Source: Candidatus Eiseniibacteriota bacterium (GTDB taxonomy: Bacteria > Eisenbacteria > RBG-16-71-46 > CAIMUX01). Taken from it: a stretch of 64,000 nucleotides of DNA. This document shows, one piece after another, positions 37,587 through 46,631 of this stretch. Positions within the stretch are counted from its first letter, which is position 1; the number at the start of each line of letters is the position of its first letter. The stretch spans positions 1-64,000 of the forward strand of contig JACKCR010000012.1 of assembly GCA_020633975.1 (NCBI GenBank), read 5' to 3'. The position numbers were made by a program, and so were the translations under genes. The notes beneath the pieces are model-generated. The model made no database searches. It had not been told where the DNA came from and worked only from the letters and a program-made list of their open reading frames with translations.

Positions 37587-39101
37587 ATGTCGACCTGCGG
37601 TGTGGAAATCGGCCCCAAGACGATCAAGTACGTCGTCCTGAAGGGCGGCGGAAGACGCTGCGTGGCTGCACGGCACGGACGGGTCGTGTTGGCGGCCGGT
37701 CAGTCGGCTGCGGATGCCATGAGAGAGCTCCGCGATCGCGGCGAGATCCCCAGCCGCGTCAGGGTCGCGTCCGGACTGGACATGGGCCAGCTACGCCACA
37801 TCTCCCTTCCGCCCATGCCAGCCCGGGAGCTGCGCCAGGCGATCCAGCATGAGATCGACCGTGAATCGGGAATCGTCGACGAGGGCATGGCGAGTGGATA
37901 CCAGATTCTGGGTCGCGAAACGGACGGACGCCGCAGCGTCCTCATAGCGCAGACTCCGCGGGCGGCCATCGAATCCCTGGAGAAGGAGATCGTCGCGGCC
38001 GGATTCCAGATCGAGACCCTGACCACGAGCAGCGTCGCGCTGCTCAGCTACGCGTTGACGAAGCTGGATCTCTCCGACCCGGACCAGGCGATCACTGTGG
38101 TCCACCTTGGAGACGGCCGGATGTTGCTCGCCGTCCTGGAGCGCGGGCGGATCCGTCTCATGCGCGATCTCGGACTGGGGCTCGACGCGTCGCTCCTGGG
38201 GACACTTGAGCTGGACGCTACGGGGACGACGGGGACGCCGGTCGGCGACGGCGTCGATTGGGATCTGCTCGAGGGTCTGAGTCGCGGGCTCTCCGAAGTC
38301 GCACAGGTCGCGGGGCAGATCCGGCGCACACTCGAGCACGACTCGCAACAGTCTCCGATCCGCCCGGTTGTTCGGATGCTGCTGGCTGGGGACGTGACCC
38401 GAGCCGAAGCCCTCGTTCCCCTGATCGCCAATGAGATCGATCTTCCGATCGAGCTCCTGGATCCCTCGCACGAACTTGTCGCCACGGCCGACGACCCGTT
38501 CGATGGAGAGGGTCCCTCGTACGCTCTTCCGTTCGCCCTGGCCAAGCTGAGGAATCCAAGAGCGCTCCTCCATCTCGGCCGCTTCCCCCGGGCCGGATCG
38601 AACGACCTTCTCCGAAACGTGGCTCTGGCCACGGTCGCTGTCGGGCTCCTCGGCGTCCTTGTCTCCTTCTTCATCGATCCGGAGGTCCGCCGGCTGGAGG
38701 AGGCGAGACGCGCGCTCGACGACGAGATCACGGTTCTCGAAGGGGCGATCGGCGCCAGCGCCGAGCCCGGTGGACTCGCTGAGACTCCCGGGACCTTGCG
38801 GTCCCTCATGGAGAACCCGTCCCCGCGGGAAGTCCTCCGCTGGGCGGCGAGTGCGGTTCCGGCCCGGGAGACCATCGACGAGCTGTCCCTCCTGCGGGAC
38901 GGACCCGCCTGGAAGGTGTCGATGGAAGGTTCCTTCCACGGACAGCGCGGCGCCTCGGGAGTTCTCGACTGGAGCCGATTCCTGCAACACCTCGAGAACG
39001 AACGACGCATTCGCGATCTCGAGGTCCCGCGTGTGGTGGGCGATTCACAGAGCCCCGAAATCCCGGTCTCGGTCGGCTTCACGTGGGTGTCGGAACGATG
39101 A
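37587..39101 (+). CDS. PilM-PilN/GspL-like fusion (actin-like plus bitopic assembly protein)
   Basis: Protein of 504 residues. The N-terminal cytoplasmic part (about 1-290) has the actin-like PilM/GspL pattern: CGVEIGPKTIKYVVLKGG at the start, LPPMPARELRQAIQHEID, and VVHLGDGRMLLAVLERGRIR. A transmembrane helix (about 341-363, LLRNVALATVAVGLLGVLVSFFI) leads into a coiled-coil and compact periplasmic domain (about 364-504) like PilN or the end of GspL. In type IV pili these are usually two proteins; one chain resembles the GspL plan. It lies 12 bases after the pseudopilins and overlaps the next gene by four bases (ATGA). Confidence 0.8.
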   Translation: MSTCGVEIGPKTIKYVVLKGGGRRCVAARHGRVVLAAGQSAADAMRELRDRGEIPSRVRVASGLDMGQLRHISLPPMPARELRQAIQHEIDRESGIVDEGMASGYQILGRETDGRRSVLIAQTPRAAIESLEKEIVAAGFQIETLTTSSVALLSYALTKLDLSDPDQAITVVHLGDGRMLLAVLERGRIRLMRDLGLGLDASLLGTLELDATGTTGTPVGDGVDWDLLEGLSRGLSEVAQVAGQIRRTLEHDSQQSPIRPVVRMLLAGDVTRAEALVPLIANEIDLPIELLDPSHELVATADDPFDGEGPSYALPFALAKLRNPRALLHLGRFPRAGSNDLLRNVALATVAVGLLGVLVSFFIDPEVRRLEEARRALDDEITVLEGAIGASAEPGGLAETPGTLRSLMENPSPREVLRWAASAVPARETIDELSLLRDGPAWKVSMEGSFHGQRGASGVLDWSRFLQHLENERRIRDLEVPRVVGDSQSPEIPVSVGFTWVSER

Positions 39102-40111
39102 GAGCCCTCCGCGACCACACAAGTCAGCGGCGCTCGCTCCTCGGGGGTAGCCGAATCTGGTTGGCCTTGGCGGCCGTGCTCGGCGTCGTGCTCATCGCGT
39201 CGGGAGCGGTCCGGATCCTGGCCGGGGCGCGCGCCCGGTCCCTGCTCGAGGTCGAGGTCGCGAACCTCGCCTCCGACCGCGCAGATCTCGAAGACACGGT
39301 TCTCTCGGGGTCGGTCCTCGACGAAGCCGAGGAGAGCGGTGGCGTCGAACTCGCGATCCCGTATGGGGGCGTCCCGGGCCCGATCCTCGAAGACCTTCTC
39401 GCGATTCTGGAGTCCCTCGAGATCCGCAACTACGAGTACAAGATACGCGAGCGCAGCCAGACCGTCGACGCGCCGGATCCTCGCGGGCGCGGCGCGACGC
39501 AGGACGATTCCGAGTCGCACGACGCAGGAGGCGAGTCCGAGGAGGACGACGAGGTCTGGGCCAGCGACGAGTGGGGAGAGCAGGAGTACTCGGATGACCC
39601 AGAATCGCAGAGGGAGGATCTGCTGGGGGTGCTCGAGGGGAGTGTCGAGTTCACGCCGGGCCTCGTTCTCTACCACTGGACGCTCGATCTGGTGTTGAGA
39701 ACCGAGTTCCGCCGCGTCGTCGAGTTCCTGGACTCTCTGGCAGAGGCCGAGCGGATGTGGCGAGTCTCGGAGGTCGGACTGGCTCGGGCCGCCGGATCCC
39801 TCCACGCGCATCTCCTGCTGGAGACGTTCACGCGCCCCCTGCCGGGCGGCGAAGCCCTCTGCGACTCGGGAACAGACGCGTCCAACGATCCGTTTCAGGC
39901 GACATCAGGGAGCGCCGACGTTCCGAGCGTCCTTGAGGCGCCGACCCTGAGGGCCGTGGTGACCGGATCGACCCCGAGGGCATGGATCGGAGAAAAGATC
40001 GTGGAGGCGGGTGGTTCCGCAGCGCAATGGACGGTGGAGGAAATCGATGAGAATGGAGTCTGGATTCGGCATTCAAACGGGCGCAGAGTTCGGCTCCATG
40101 TCGGGGGTTGA
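39098..40111 (+). CDS. PilO/GspM-like protein with acidic insert and GspC/PilP-like end
   Basis: Bitopic protein of 337 residues. One N-terminal transmembrane helix (about 20-42) is followed by a short coiled coil and an alpha/beta periplasmic domain of the PilO/GspM type. It is interrupted by a highly acidic stretch (about 135-173) with runs such as ESEEDDEVW and EWGEQEYSDDPES. The last 55 residues (LRAVVTGSTPRAWIGEKIVE, then ENGVWIRHSNGRRVRLHV) look like the small beta-domain of GspC/PilP that contacts the secretin. Assignment rests on position and fold pattern, not strong identity. The secretin gene begins inside its 3' end. Confidence 0.6.
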   Translation: MRALRDHTSQRRSLLGGSRIWLALAAVLGVVLIASGAVRILAGARARSLLEVEVANLASDRADLEDTVLSGSVLDEAEESGGVELAIPYGGVPGPILEDLLAILESLEIRNYEYKIRERSQTVDAPDPRGRGATQDDSESHDAGGESEEDDEVWASDEWGEQEYSDDPESQREDLLGVLEGSVEFTPGLVLYHWTLDLVLRTEFRRVVEFLDSLAEAERMWRVSEVGLARAAGSLHAHLLLETFTRPLPGGEALCDSGTDASNDPFQATSGSADVPSVLEAPTLRAVVTGSTPRAWIGEKIVEAGGSAAQWTVEEIDENGVWIRHSNGRRVRLHVGG

Positions 40112-42071
40112 ACGGAACTGCAAAAGCGGGCCGGCCGCAGTTCTCCACTCTGGCTCGACCTTTCGGTGCGTCGGTTGCCGCCGTGGAGTCTCCGCCGTCG
40201 CCCGGGTGATCGGCGACGTGAAGGCGGCTATCGCGCTTGTCGTGATTCTCACGGTGACTCCTACCAGCGCTGCGGCTCAGGCTTGGTCCATCCTCTGTGA
40301 CCGAGTGGACATCCCTGATAGCACACGGTTCTCGCTATCCCAGAGCGACCTACGGCTCGACGAGACGCTTCACCTCCTTCTCGATGGAACGGGGCTGGGC
40401 CTGGTCCTCGAGGGAGCGCTTTCTTGCTCAACCCAGACTCGGATCCTCGATGCGACGATCGGGGAAGCCCTCGAGTCCCTGGCGCAGGCGCACGACTTCG
40501 CCTACCGCATCGAGGGAGGGTCGATCGTCGTCTCCGCCGCCGAGACCAGGACGTTCCGTGTCGACTACCTTGGGAACCCGGAGGCCGCCTTCTGGGCCGA
40601 GGTGCAGGCAGCGCTCGTGGCCATCCTGGGTGAAGAGGCGAGATTCACCGTCTCGCCCCGCGCCGGCAGCGTCACGGTGATCGCGCCTCCCTCCCGCGTG
40701 CGCGAGGCCGGCAAGTACTTGGACGAGCTGGAGACGACGCTCTCCGATCAGGTCCATATCGAGGCCAAAATCGTGGAGGTGTCACTCGACAAGGCCCTTC
40801 AGGTCGGAATCGACTGGACGGTGTTCGGGAACGGTTGGAACGACCTGGAACCCAACACCGATGCGGGAGGGTTGCTGCAGCTTCGCACGACCGAGGACTT
40901 GGGCGGGCTCTTCCAGATGGGTCTCCTGCGTGCGGACAAGCTCGATCTGCTGATCGAAGCCCTCGAGCAGCAAGGGAACCTGGAGATCATCTCCAGGCCG
41001 AGGGTCGCGGCCATGGGCAACGAACCAGGGATCTTCCGGATGAGCGAGAACATCCCCTACTACGAGATCCAGGTCCTCACGGCCGAGGGGAGCCAGCCTT
41101 ACGTGCAGTATCAGATCGGGTTCAAAGAGGCCGGAGTCGTTCTCGAGGTCTTCGCCCAGATCGCCGACGACGGGAGCATCACGCTCCAGGTTCATCCCAC
41201 CGTTTCTTCGGTCACGGGCTTCACCGAGTCCCTTCCCAACCTACCCCCTCAGCCGATCATCGATACCCGGGAGACTCAGACCTCGGTGCGCCTACGCGAG
41301 GAACAGACCCTGGTCATCGGCGGGATGATCCAGACCCTCGAGTCGGATCGAGTCAGCGGGATCCCCATTCTCTCGCGGATCCCCTACCTGGGTGCGCTCT
41401 TTCGCCGCACGAAGGTCGAGGAACAGAGGCGCGAACTCGTCGTCCTCCTCACCCCGCGGATCATCCGCGACAGGTTGGCCAGGAGTCTGTGCGAGACCGG
41501 GATGGGACTCAGGGTCGAGTCGCGATGGAACACGTCCGATCCTCGGTCCATTCTCGCGGCGCACGAGCACAACAGGGCACTCGACGCGTTCGCCGCCGGG
41601 GACCGCCCTCGAGCGGTGGCTCATGCCGAGCGCGCTGTGGTTCTTGCCCCGGGTCGGCCGGAGGCCCGGAACAACCTGGGCTACTTCCTCGCCCAGGACG
41701 GCCGGATCGAAGACGCCGAAGTCCAGTGGATGAAGGTCTCTGGCACGACGGGAAGAGCCGTAGCGTGGGCACGGTGCAATCTCCTCGCCTTGGACGCCGC
41801 TTTGGGCCGGAACTCCAGCCGCCTCGACTGGATCCTCGAACACGGGGACTCCGGTCCCATCCGGACCGCCGCCCTCGTCAACGAGGCGCTTCGAGTCGCG
41901 GAGCGCGGAAACCGGGCCGACGCGGTCGCCCTGCTGGCGCGAGCGAAAGAAGAGACGGATGCAGCAGACCTGAGGAACGTCATCGAAGAACTCGAACAGG
42001 GCTGGAGTCACGATCCCGCCGGTACGTTCGACGGGTGGGCGGGTCCGGAGGAGATGGCGCGCTCGCGATGA
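40047..42071 (+). CDS. Secretin (GspD/PilQ/MshL-like) with C-terminal TPR region
   Basis: Outer-membrane channel protein of about 674 residues. After an extended leader, a hydrophobic signal core (AAIALVVILTVTPTSAAAQA) precedes an STN/N0-like domain (about 95-165) and one N1-type ring domain. The secretin domain (about 235-475) ends with the hallmark LREEQTLVIGGMIQ, GIPILSRIPYLGALFRRT and RRELVVLLTPRII. Beyond it, where most secretins stop, about 190 residues of TPR-like helices follow (NRALDAFAAGDRPRAVAHAE, NNLGYFLAQDGRIEDAE). The start is uncertain: ATG at 40047 has GGAGG and overlaps the previous gene by 65 bases; later starts at 40098 or about 40207 would still keep the signal peptide. 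Confidence 0.88.
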   Translation: MRMESGFGIQTGAEFGSMSGVERNCKSGPAAVLHSGSTFRCVGCRRGVSAVARVIGDVKAAIALVVILTVTPTSAAAQAWSILCDRVDIPDSTRFSLSQSDLRLDETLHLLLDGTGLGLVLEGALSCSTQTRILDATIGEALESLAQAHDFAYRIEGGSIVVSAAETRTFRVDYLGNPEAAFWAEVQAALVAILGEEARFTVSPRAGSVTVIAPPSRVREAGKYLDELETTLSDQVHIEAKIVEVSLDKALQVGIDWTVFGNGWNDLEPNTDAGGLLQLRTTEDLGGLFQMGLLRADKLDLLIEALEQQGNLEIISRPRVAAMGNEPGIFRMSENIPYYEIQVLTAEGSQPYVQYQIGFKEAGVVLEVFAQIADDGSITLQVHPTVSSVTGFTESLPNLPPQPIIDTRETQTSVRLREEQTLVIGGMIQTLESDRVSGIPILSRIPYLGALFRRTKVEEQRRELVVLLTPRIIRDRLARSLCETGMGLRVESRWNTSDPRSILAAHEHNRALDAFAAGDRPRAVAHAERAVVLAPGRPEARNNLGYFLAQDGRIEDAEVQWMKVSGTTGRAVAWARCNLLALDAALGRNSSRLDWILEHGDSGPIRTAALVNEALRVAERGNRADAVALLARAKEETDAADLRNVIEELEQGWSHDPAGTFDGWAGPEEMARSR

Positions 42072-42074
42072 TAG

Positions 42075-42138
42075 AGCCCTGGCCGGCCCAAACGGACGTC
42101 ACCGTGGGGCTACTTCGGATTCTCTGGCCGGCCGGGCT
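42075..42138. terminator. Long inverted repeat between convergent secretin and ATPase genes
   Basis: AGCCCTGGCCGGCC (42075-42088) pairs with GGCCGGCCGGGCT (42126-42138) with one bulged base, around a 37-base loop. It spans the whole gap between the secretin and gspE-like stops and could terminate both transcripts. Confidence 0.5.
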
Positions 42139-43696
42139 ACGCAGCCAGCGCTGAATCGTTGTCGCCGACGGACGGGGCGGCGCCGAGCACCCGCACGAGT
42201 TCTTCTACGGTCGACCAGCCCTCGATCACTCGGCGAACCGCGTTGCGGCGGAGGGTCTCGTATCCCGTGGCAACGAGTTCGGCCTCGATGTCGCGGACGG
42301 CCTTCCCCTGCACGATCGCCCGACGCACGTCGTCCGTGACTTCCAGGATCTCGAAGACCGCGAACCGGCCCCGGTACCCCTGGCTCTGACATTCCGAGCA
42401 CCCGGAGCCGAAGTGGAGCGTCAGAGGTTCACCCGCCGGAACGTCCAGGCAGGCCTTCTCCGCAGTCGTCGCCGGACGCGTGGCGATACAGTACCTGCAG
42501 ATCCGTCGCATGAGCCGCTGCGCCATGACCCCGTTGATCGTCGTCGAGATGAGAAAGGCGGGCACTCCCATGTCGCGGAGACGGGCCAGGGTCTCGAGGG
42601 CGGTGTTGGTGTGGAGAGTGCTCAGGACCATGTGTCCCGTGAGAGAGGCGCGCATCGCGATCTCGGCGGTTTCTTGGTCGCGGATCTCACCCACCAAGAT
42701 GACGTCGGGATCCTGGCGCATGAGGGCGCGGAGGCCTTTCGCGAAGCCGAAGCCCGCCTTCTCGGAGATCTGCGACTGTCGGACGCCGGCCATCCGGTAC
42801 TCGACAGGATCTTCGAGCGTCATGATGTTCAGCCTCTCCTTGTCGAAGAGGCGGAGTGCGCTGTAGAGGCTGGTCGTCTTTCCCGACCCTGTCGGTCCGG
42901 TGACCAGGAAGATCCCGTGTGGGCGGCGCACGAGAGTCGAGATCCGCTCTTGATCCTCGTCTGCGAAGCCCAGCTCGGAGAATCCGACATCGACCGTGTT
43001 CCGGTCGAGAACCCGCAGGACGACGTTTTCCCCGTAGATGGTCGGCGTCGTGGAGACCCGGAGGTCGATTCTCTTCTCGCCGACCGCGAGTTCGAACTTC
43101 CCGTCCTGCGGAACGCGGCGCTCGGAGATATCGAGCCCGGCGAGCACCTTCACCCGGGTCGATACGGGTTGCCGAAGTGGGGCCGGGAGCCGCGATATGA
43201 TGGTCAGGACGCCGTCGATCCGGAGCCGGATGAGCAGCTCGGTCTCCTCCGGCTGAAGATGGATGTCGGTGGCCCTGACCCGCACTGCCTCGAAGAGGAT
43301 CTGGTCCACGAGCTGAACGATCGGAAGCTCGGAGCCGTCCGCCCCCTGATTCGAGATCTTCGTCGCTTCGGCGGCGACCGCCTCGAGCTGACCGGCCCCG
43401 GCCTGCGAGCCGTAGACTCGGTGGATGAGTTCGCGAAGCCGGGCCTCAGGCATTCCGACCGGGATCGGTCGTTTCTTCGAGACTAGTTCGATGTAGTCCA
43501 GAGCCTGGAAGTCCTTCGGATCTTTCATCGCGACTCTGATGCTCGGCCCCTCGACGGCCAGAGGCATGATGAGGAATCGGGCCGCTAGCTGGTAGGGAAT
43601 GAGCGCCGTGGCTTCTGGATCGGGAAGGAACGGATCCGCCGAGACCCGCTCCGGTCGGAGGCTATGGCCATCGATCCGATCGGGTCGATTGTTCAT
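42137..43696 (-). CDS. GspE/PilB-type assembly ATPase
   Basis: Hexameric secretion/pilus ATPase of 519 residues. An N-terminal GspE-N domain (about 30-90) is followed by the ATPase: Walker A GPTGSGKTTSLYSAL (about 262), Asp box near LEDPVEYR, Walker B DPDVILVGEIRDQETAEIA (about 325) and His box HMVLSTLHTN. The tetracysteine zinc site is intact (CRYC near 399, CSEC near 432), as in assembly rather than retraction ATPases. It drives pseudopilin assembly through the GspF-like platform. Unusually it is encoded convergently, outside the operon of its partners. ATG with GAGGTGG upstream. No PilT-like gene is seen. Confidence 0.95.
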   Translation of the reverse strand: MNNRPDRIDGHSLRPERVSADPFLPDPEATALIPYQLAARFLIMPLAVEGPSIRVAMKDPKDFQALDYIELVSKKRPIPVGMPEARLRELIHRVYGSQAGAGQLEAVAAEATKISNQGADGSELPIVQLVDQILFEAVRVRATDIHLQPEETELLIRLRIDGVLTIISRLPAPLRQPVSTRVKVLAGLDISERRVPQDGKFELAVGEKRIDLRVSTTPTIYGENVVLRVLDRNTVDVGFSELGFADEDQERISTLVRRPHGIFLVTGPTGSGKTTSLYSALRLFDKERLNIMTLEDPVEYRMAGVRQSQISEKAGFGFAKGLRALMRQDPDVILVGEIRDQETAEIAMRASLTGHMVLSTLHTNTALETLARLRDMGVPAFLISTTINGVMAQRLMRRICRYCIATRPATTAEKACLDVPAGEPLTLHFGSGCSECQSQGYRGRFAVFEILEVTDDVRRAIVQGKAVRDIEAELVATGYETLRRNAVRRVIEGWSTVEELVRVLGAAPSVGDNDSALAA

Positions 43697-43866
43697 GATC
43701 GAGCCACCTCATTTCGTCGGCCGTCGAGGAGCCTACGGGAGCAACGACGTTGCCGCCGAGGAGAGTAAGTCGGTCTCGGACTCCGGTCCGTTTCCTGATC
43801 GACGGGTGGGTGGAAGAACTTGAGAGCGATGCGGCGTGGTGGTCCCGTCGTCTGCCCAGCACCCGC

Positions 43867-46266
43867 CTAGCCCGCCGCGGAGTAGAAGAGGTCCTTCCAG
43901 AGGCTTTCGAGACTTGCGATCGACACGGGTTTGGGTAGGAACGCGTCCATCCCAGCGTCGAAACAGGCCGCAGCGTCGCTCTCGAGCGCACTCGCGGTCA
44001 GGGCGATCACGGGTAGGTCACGAATCTCGGGCCCTCCCTGACGGATGATCTGGGTTGTCTGATAGCCGTCCATCTCGGGCATCCGGCAGTCCATGAAGAC
44101 GGCGTCTACCTGGCAAGGTCCAGACAGGATCGACAGCGCCTCCCGCCCGCTGCTCGCGAGGAGAACGTCGCAACCGGCCCGTTCCAACAGCTTTCGTGCG
44201 ATCTTCTGGTTGACGATGTTGTCGTCGACGACGAGGACGCGTTTCGGAGCGTCGAACCTGCGTGGGCGATCTCCGTGGAGGCGATGGGCGCCACGGGATC
44301 GTGCGGCGCGCGGCCCGACGTCCTGACTCGGGACCGCGGCAGGGAACTCGCACCAGAAGGTCGCGCCCTTTCCGACCTCACCTCGCGCCCCGATCTCGCC
44401 GCCCATCAGTTCGAGGAGGGACCGGGAGATAGCGAGCCCGAGCCCAGTGCCACCAAAGCGCCGGGTAGTACTCGCGTCGGCTTGGGTGAACCGCTCGAAG
44501 AGCCGTGGCGCGTCCTCGGTCGCGAAACCGATCCCCGTGTCTTCCACTTCGATGTGGAGCCGAGGACCCTGCCGAACCCCGACCCGCAGAGAGATCGAAC
44601 CGGCCGTCGTGAACTTCGCGGCGTTGGCGAGGAAGTTGGAGATCACCTGCCGGACTCGCAGAGCATCGAAGACCGCGATCTCCGGCACCTCGTCGGCGAC
44701 CTCGAGCGAGAGCGAGACTCCCCGCTCGGTCACGCGGGGTCGGATCGCTGCCAGAGCATCTCGGGCAACCTCCCGGATCCGGGTCGGGAGGGGTTCTAGA
44801 CGGATCTCGCCGGCCTCGGCTTTCGACAGGTCCAGGATGTCGTCGATGATCGAGAGGAGTGCTTCCCCCGACGACCGGATCGTGACTAGAGCTTCATTCC
44901 GTTCCCCTTCGGTGGGACCCATTGCGAGGACGTCGGCCATACCCAGCACGCCGTTGAGCGGCGTGCGGATCTCGTGACTCATCTGGGCGAGAAACGCGCT
45001 CTTAGCCTCGTTCGCGGCTTCCGCGGCCCGGCGAGCAGACTCCAGGTTGATCCTCCTCGATTCACCGTCGAGTTCGTTTCCGATGGCTCTCGCGATCAGG
45101 AGGACGAGGTCCTCGTCGGCGTCGGAGTACGGGTTCCGGGACCGTGTCGAAGAGAAGGCCACGGAGCCTCGTTCCTGTTCGCCCCAGGCCAACGGGACGC
45201 CGATGAAGCTCGCGACGGCGCCGGCAGAGGCTGCGGGGAAGCCAGGGGGCGAGGCATCGGCAATGTGGTAGGCCCGATGGAGTGCTTCCGCCGCGAGCAT
45301 CGCTCCAACGTCGTTGCCACTCAGACTTCCAGATCGGGCGAGAACTTCGTGGTCTTCGCCGGTCGTCCGCAGCACCGCGGCTCTCTCGGCCCCGAAGAGT
45401 TCGCGACCGATGCCGAGCAGTTCCGCGATCCGTTCCTGAGACGAGAGGCCGCCGTCCGAGGTGATGTCGAGGACGGCACGGAGCCCCATGCTGTACCGAG
45501 TGAACTCGACCTCGGTCGACTTGCGCTCCGTAACGTCCTGGAACGCACCCCGTAGCCGGACCGGACCATCCACCCCGTACTCCGTCTCCCCGAGAGCTCG
45601 CACCCAGAGTTCATCGCCACGCCTCGTGTGGACCGGGATCTCGACGTCCCACGGGGCGCCGGAGTCGAGCCCCTTCTGTACCGCGCGTTCGAGCAGAGCC
45701 TGGAGATCCACGTCTTCGGGAAACAGGGCCAGGGCATCGGCGAACGTTGGCGTGTAATGCTCGTCCACCCCGTGAATTCGGCGCACCTGGTCGCTCCACG
45801 CGATCTCCTTGGTCGTGAGGTCGATCTCCCAGCCCCCGATCTTCGCCATCCGCGCGACGATCTCGTGGAGTGTCTCCGCCCGGACGCTTTCGGTAACATC
45901 CGCAGCCCAACCGTACACCCGTTCTCGCACCGAGTCGGCCCGGATTGCCCAACTGAGCCACCTCCACTCCCCACGGAGGTGGCGGACGCGGGTGCGAAAC
46001 GCTACGAGCTGGCCTGGTCTGCTCGAGGCCGTTTCGATGGCCCCGACGGTCGAGGCTGTGTCGTCCGGGTGGAGGTGGTCTTCGATAGGGGTACCCAGGA
46101 GGTCCGTCGACGAGAATCCGGTTCCGGCCATCCAGCCTTCACTGAGCCAGACTACCCTCCTGTCGTAGGAGAGCACGCAGCCGAGAACCGAGGGCAGAGC
46201 CAGCAGCTCGTACGCGTCATCCGGCGGCAGCGGACCTAGGCCACTTGGTTTCGACGACAAGGGCAC
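43867..46266 (-). CDS. Soluble hybrid histidine kinase (PAS-PAS-GAF-HisKA-HATPase-REC)
   Basis: Cytoplasmic hybrid kinase of about 799 residues with no transmembrane helix. Two PAS domains (about 15-245; LSYDRRVVWLSEGW, then KIGGWEIDLTTKEIAWSD) and a GAF domain (about 255-400) sense unknown internal cues. HisKA has its His in [11 protein letters not shown]; the ATPase has NFLANAAKF and [10 protein letters not shown]; the receiver has VLVVDDNIVNQKIA, phospho-Asp in VFMDCRMPEMDG and Lys in LPKPV. The GTG at 46266, preceded by GGAGGAAA, is the best start; an extended frame upstream is Arg/Gly-rich and unlikely. It is divergent from another hybrid kinase and has no adjacent Hpt or DNA-binding output. 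Confidence 0.85.
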   Translation of the reverse strand: MPLSSKPSGLGPLPPDDAYELLALPSVLGCVLSYDRRVVWLSEGWMAGTGFSSTDLLGTPIEDHLHPDDTASTVGAIETASSRPGQLVAFRTRVRHLRGEWRWLSWAIRADSVRERVYGWAADVTESVRAETLHEIVARMAKIGGWEIDLTTKEIAWSDQVRRIHGVDEHYTPTFADALALFPEDVDLQALLERAVQKGLDSGAPWDVEIPVHTRRGDELWVRALGETEYGVDGPVRLRGAFQDVTERKSTEVEFTRYSMGLRAVLDITSDGGLSSQERIAELLGIGRELFGAERAAVLRTTGEDHEVLARSGSLSGNDVGAMLAAEALHRAYHIADASPPGFPAASAGAVASFIGVPLAWGEQERGSVAFSSTRSRNPYSDADEDLVLLIARAIGNELDGESRRINLESARRAAEAANEAKSAFLAQMSHEIRTPLNGVLGMADVLAMGPTEGERNEALVTIRSSGEALLSIIDDILDLSKAEAGEIRLEPLPTRIREVARDALAAIRPRVTERGVSLSLEVADEVPEIAVFDALRVRQVISNFLANAAKFTTAGSISLRVGVRQGPRLHIEVEDTGIGFATEDAPRLFERFTQADASTTRRFGGTGLGLAISRSLLELMGGEIGARGEVGKGATFWCEFPAAVPSQDVGPRAARSRGAHRLHGDRPRRFDAPKRVLVVDDNIVNQKIARKLLERAGCDVLLASSGREALSILSGPCQVDAVFMDCRMPEMDGYQTTQIIRQGGPEIRDLPVIALTASALESDAAACFDAGMDAFLPKPVSIASLESLWKDLFYSAAG

Positions 46267-46631
46267 CTTTCCTCCGGACCGCCGTCGTCGGCTCCCCACC
46301 CATCCAAACGGGTCCACGGGGCCGGCTCGGGCCCTGCCTGGGGAGCTGCCCTGTCCGGATGTCCGGCAAGCGGCATTCCGGTGCGAGGCACGGAAGCGTC
46401 GCGACATTGGGCGGCCTCTCGGGTTGAGTATCGGGAGATCCGGACTGCATGTTGAGCGGTTTGCCGGAGCCGCGATCCGACCTCGCGCACGGATCCGCCG
46501 AGGAACTCAACGAACGGGCCGCCTCCACCGATACCTGTATGGGCGCATCCCGGGTGACGCGCCGTTGGTCTCGACGTGTTCGCGGCCCAGCTCGCGTCTG
46601 CGTCGAGCGCGAGCCCGAAACGGAGGATCGG
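46267..46631. other. Divergent intergenic region between two hybrid-kinase genes
   Basis: 365 bases carrying both ribosome binding sites. No defensible promoter, gene or repeat was found. Open frames extending the kinases into it lack family similarity. Confidence 0.4.
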
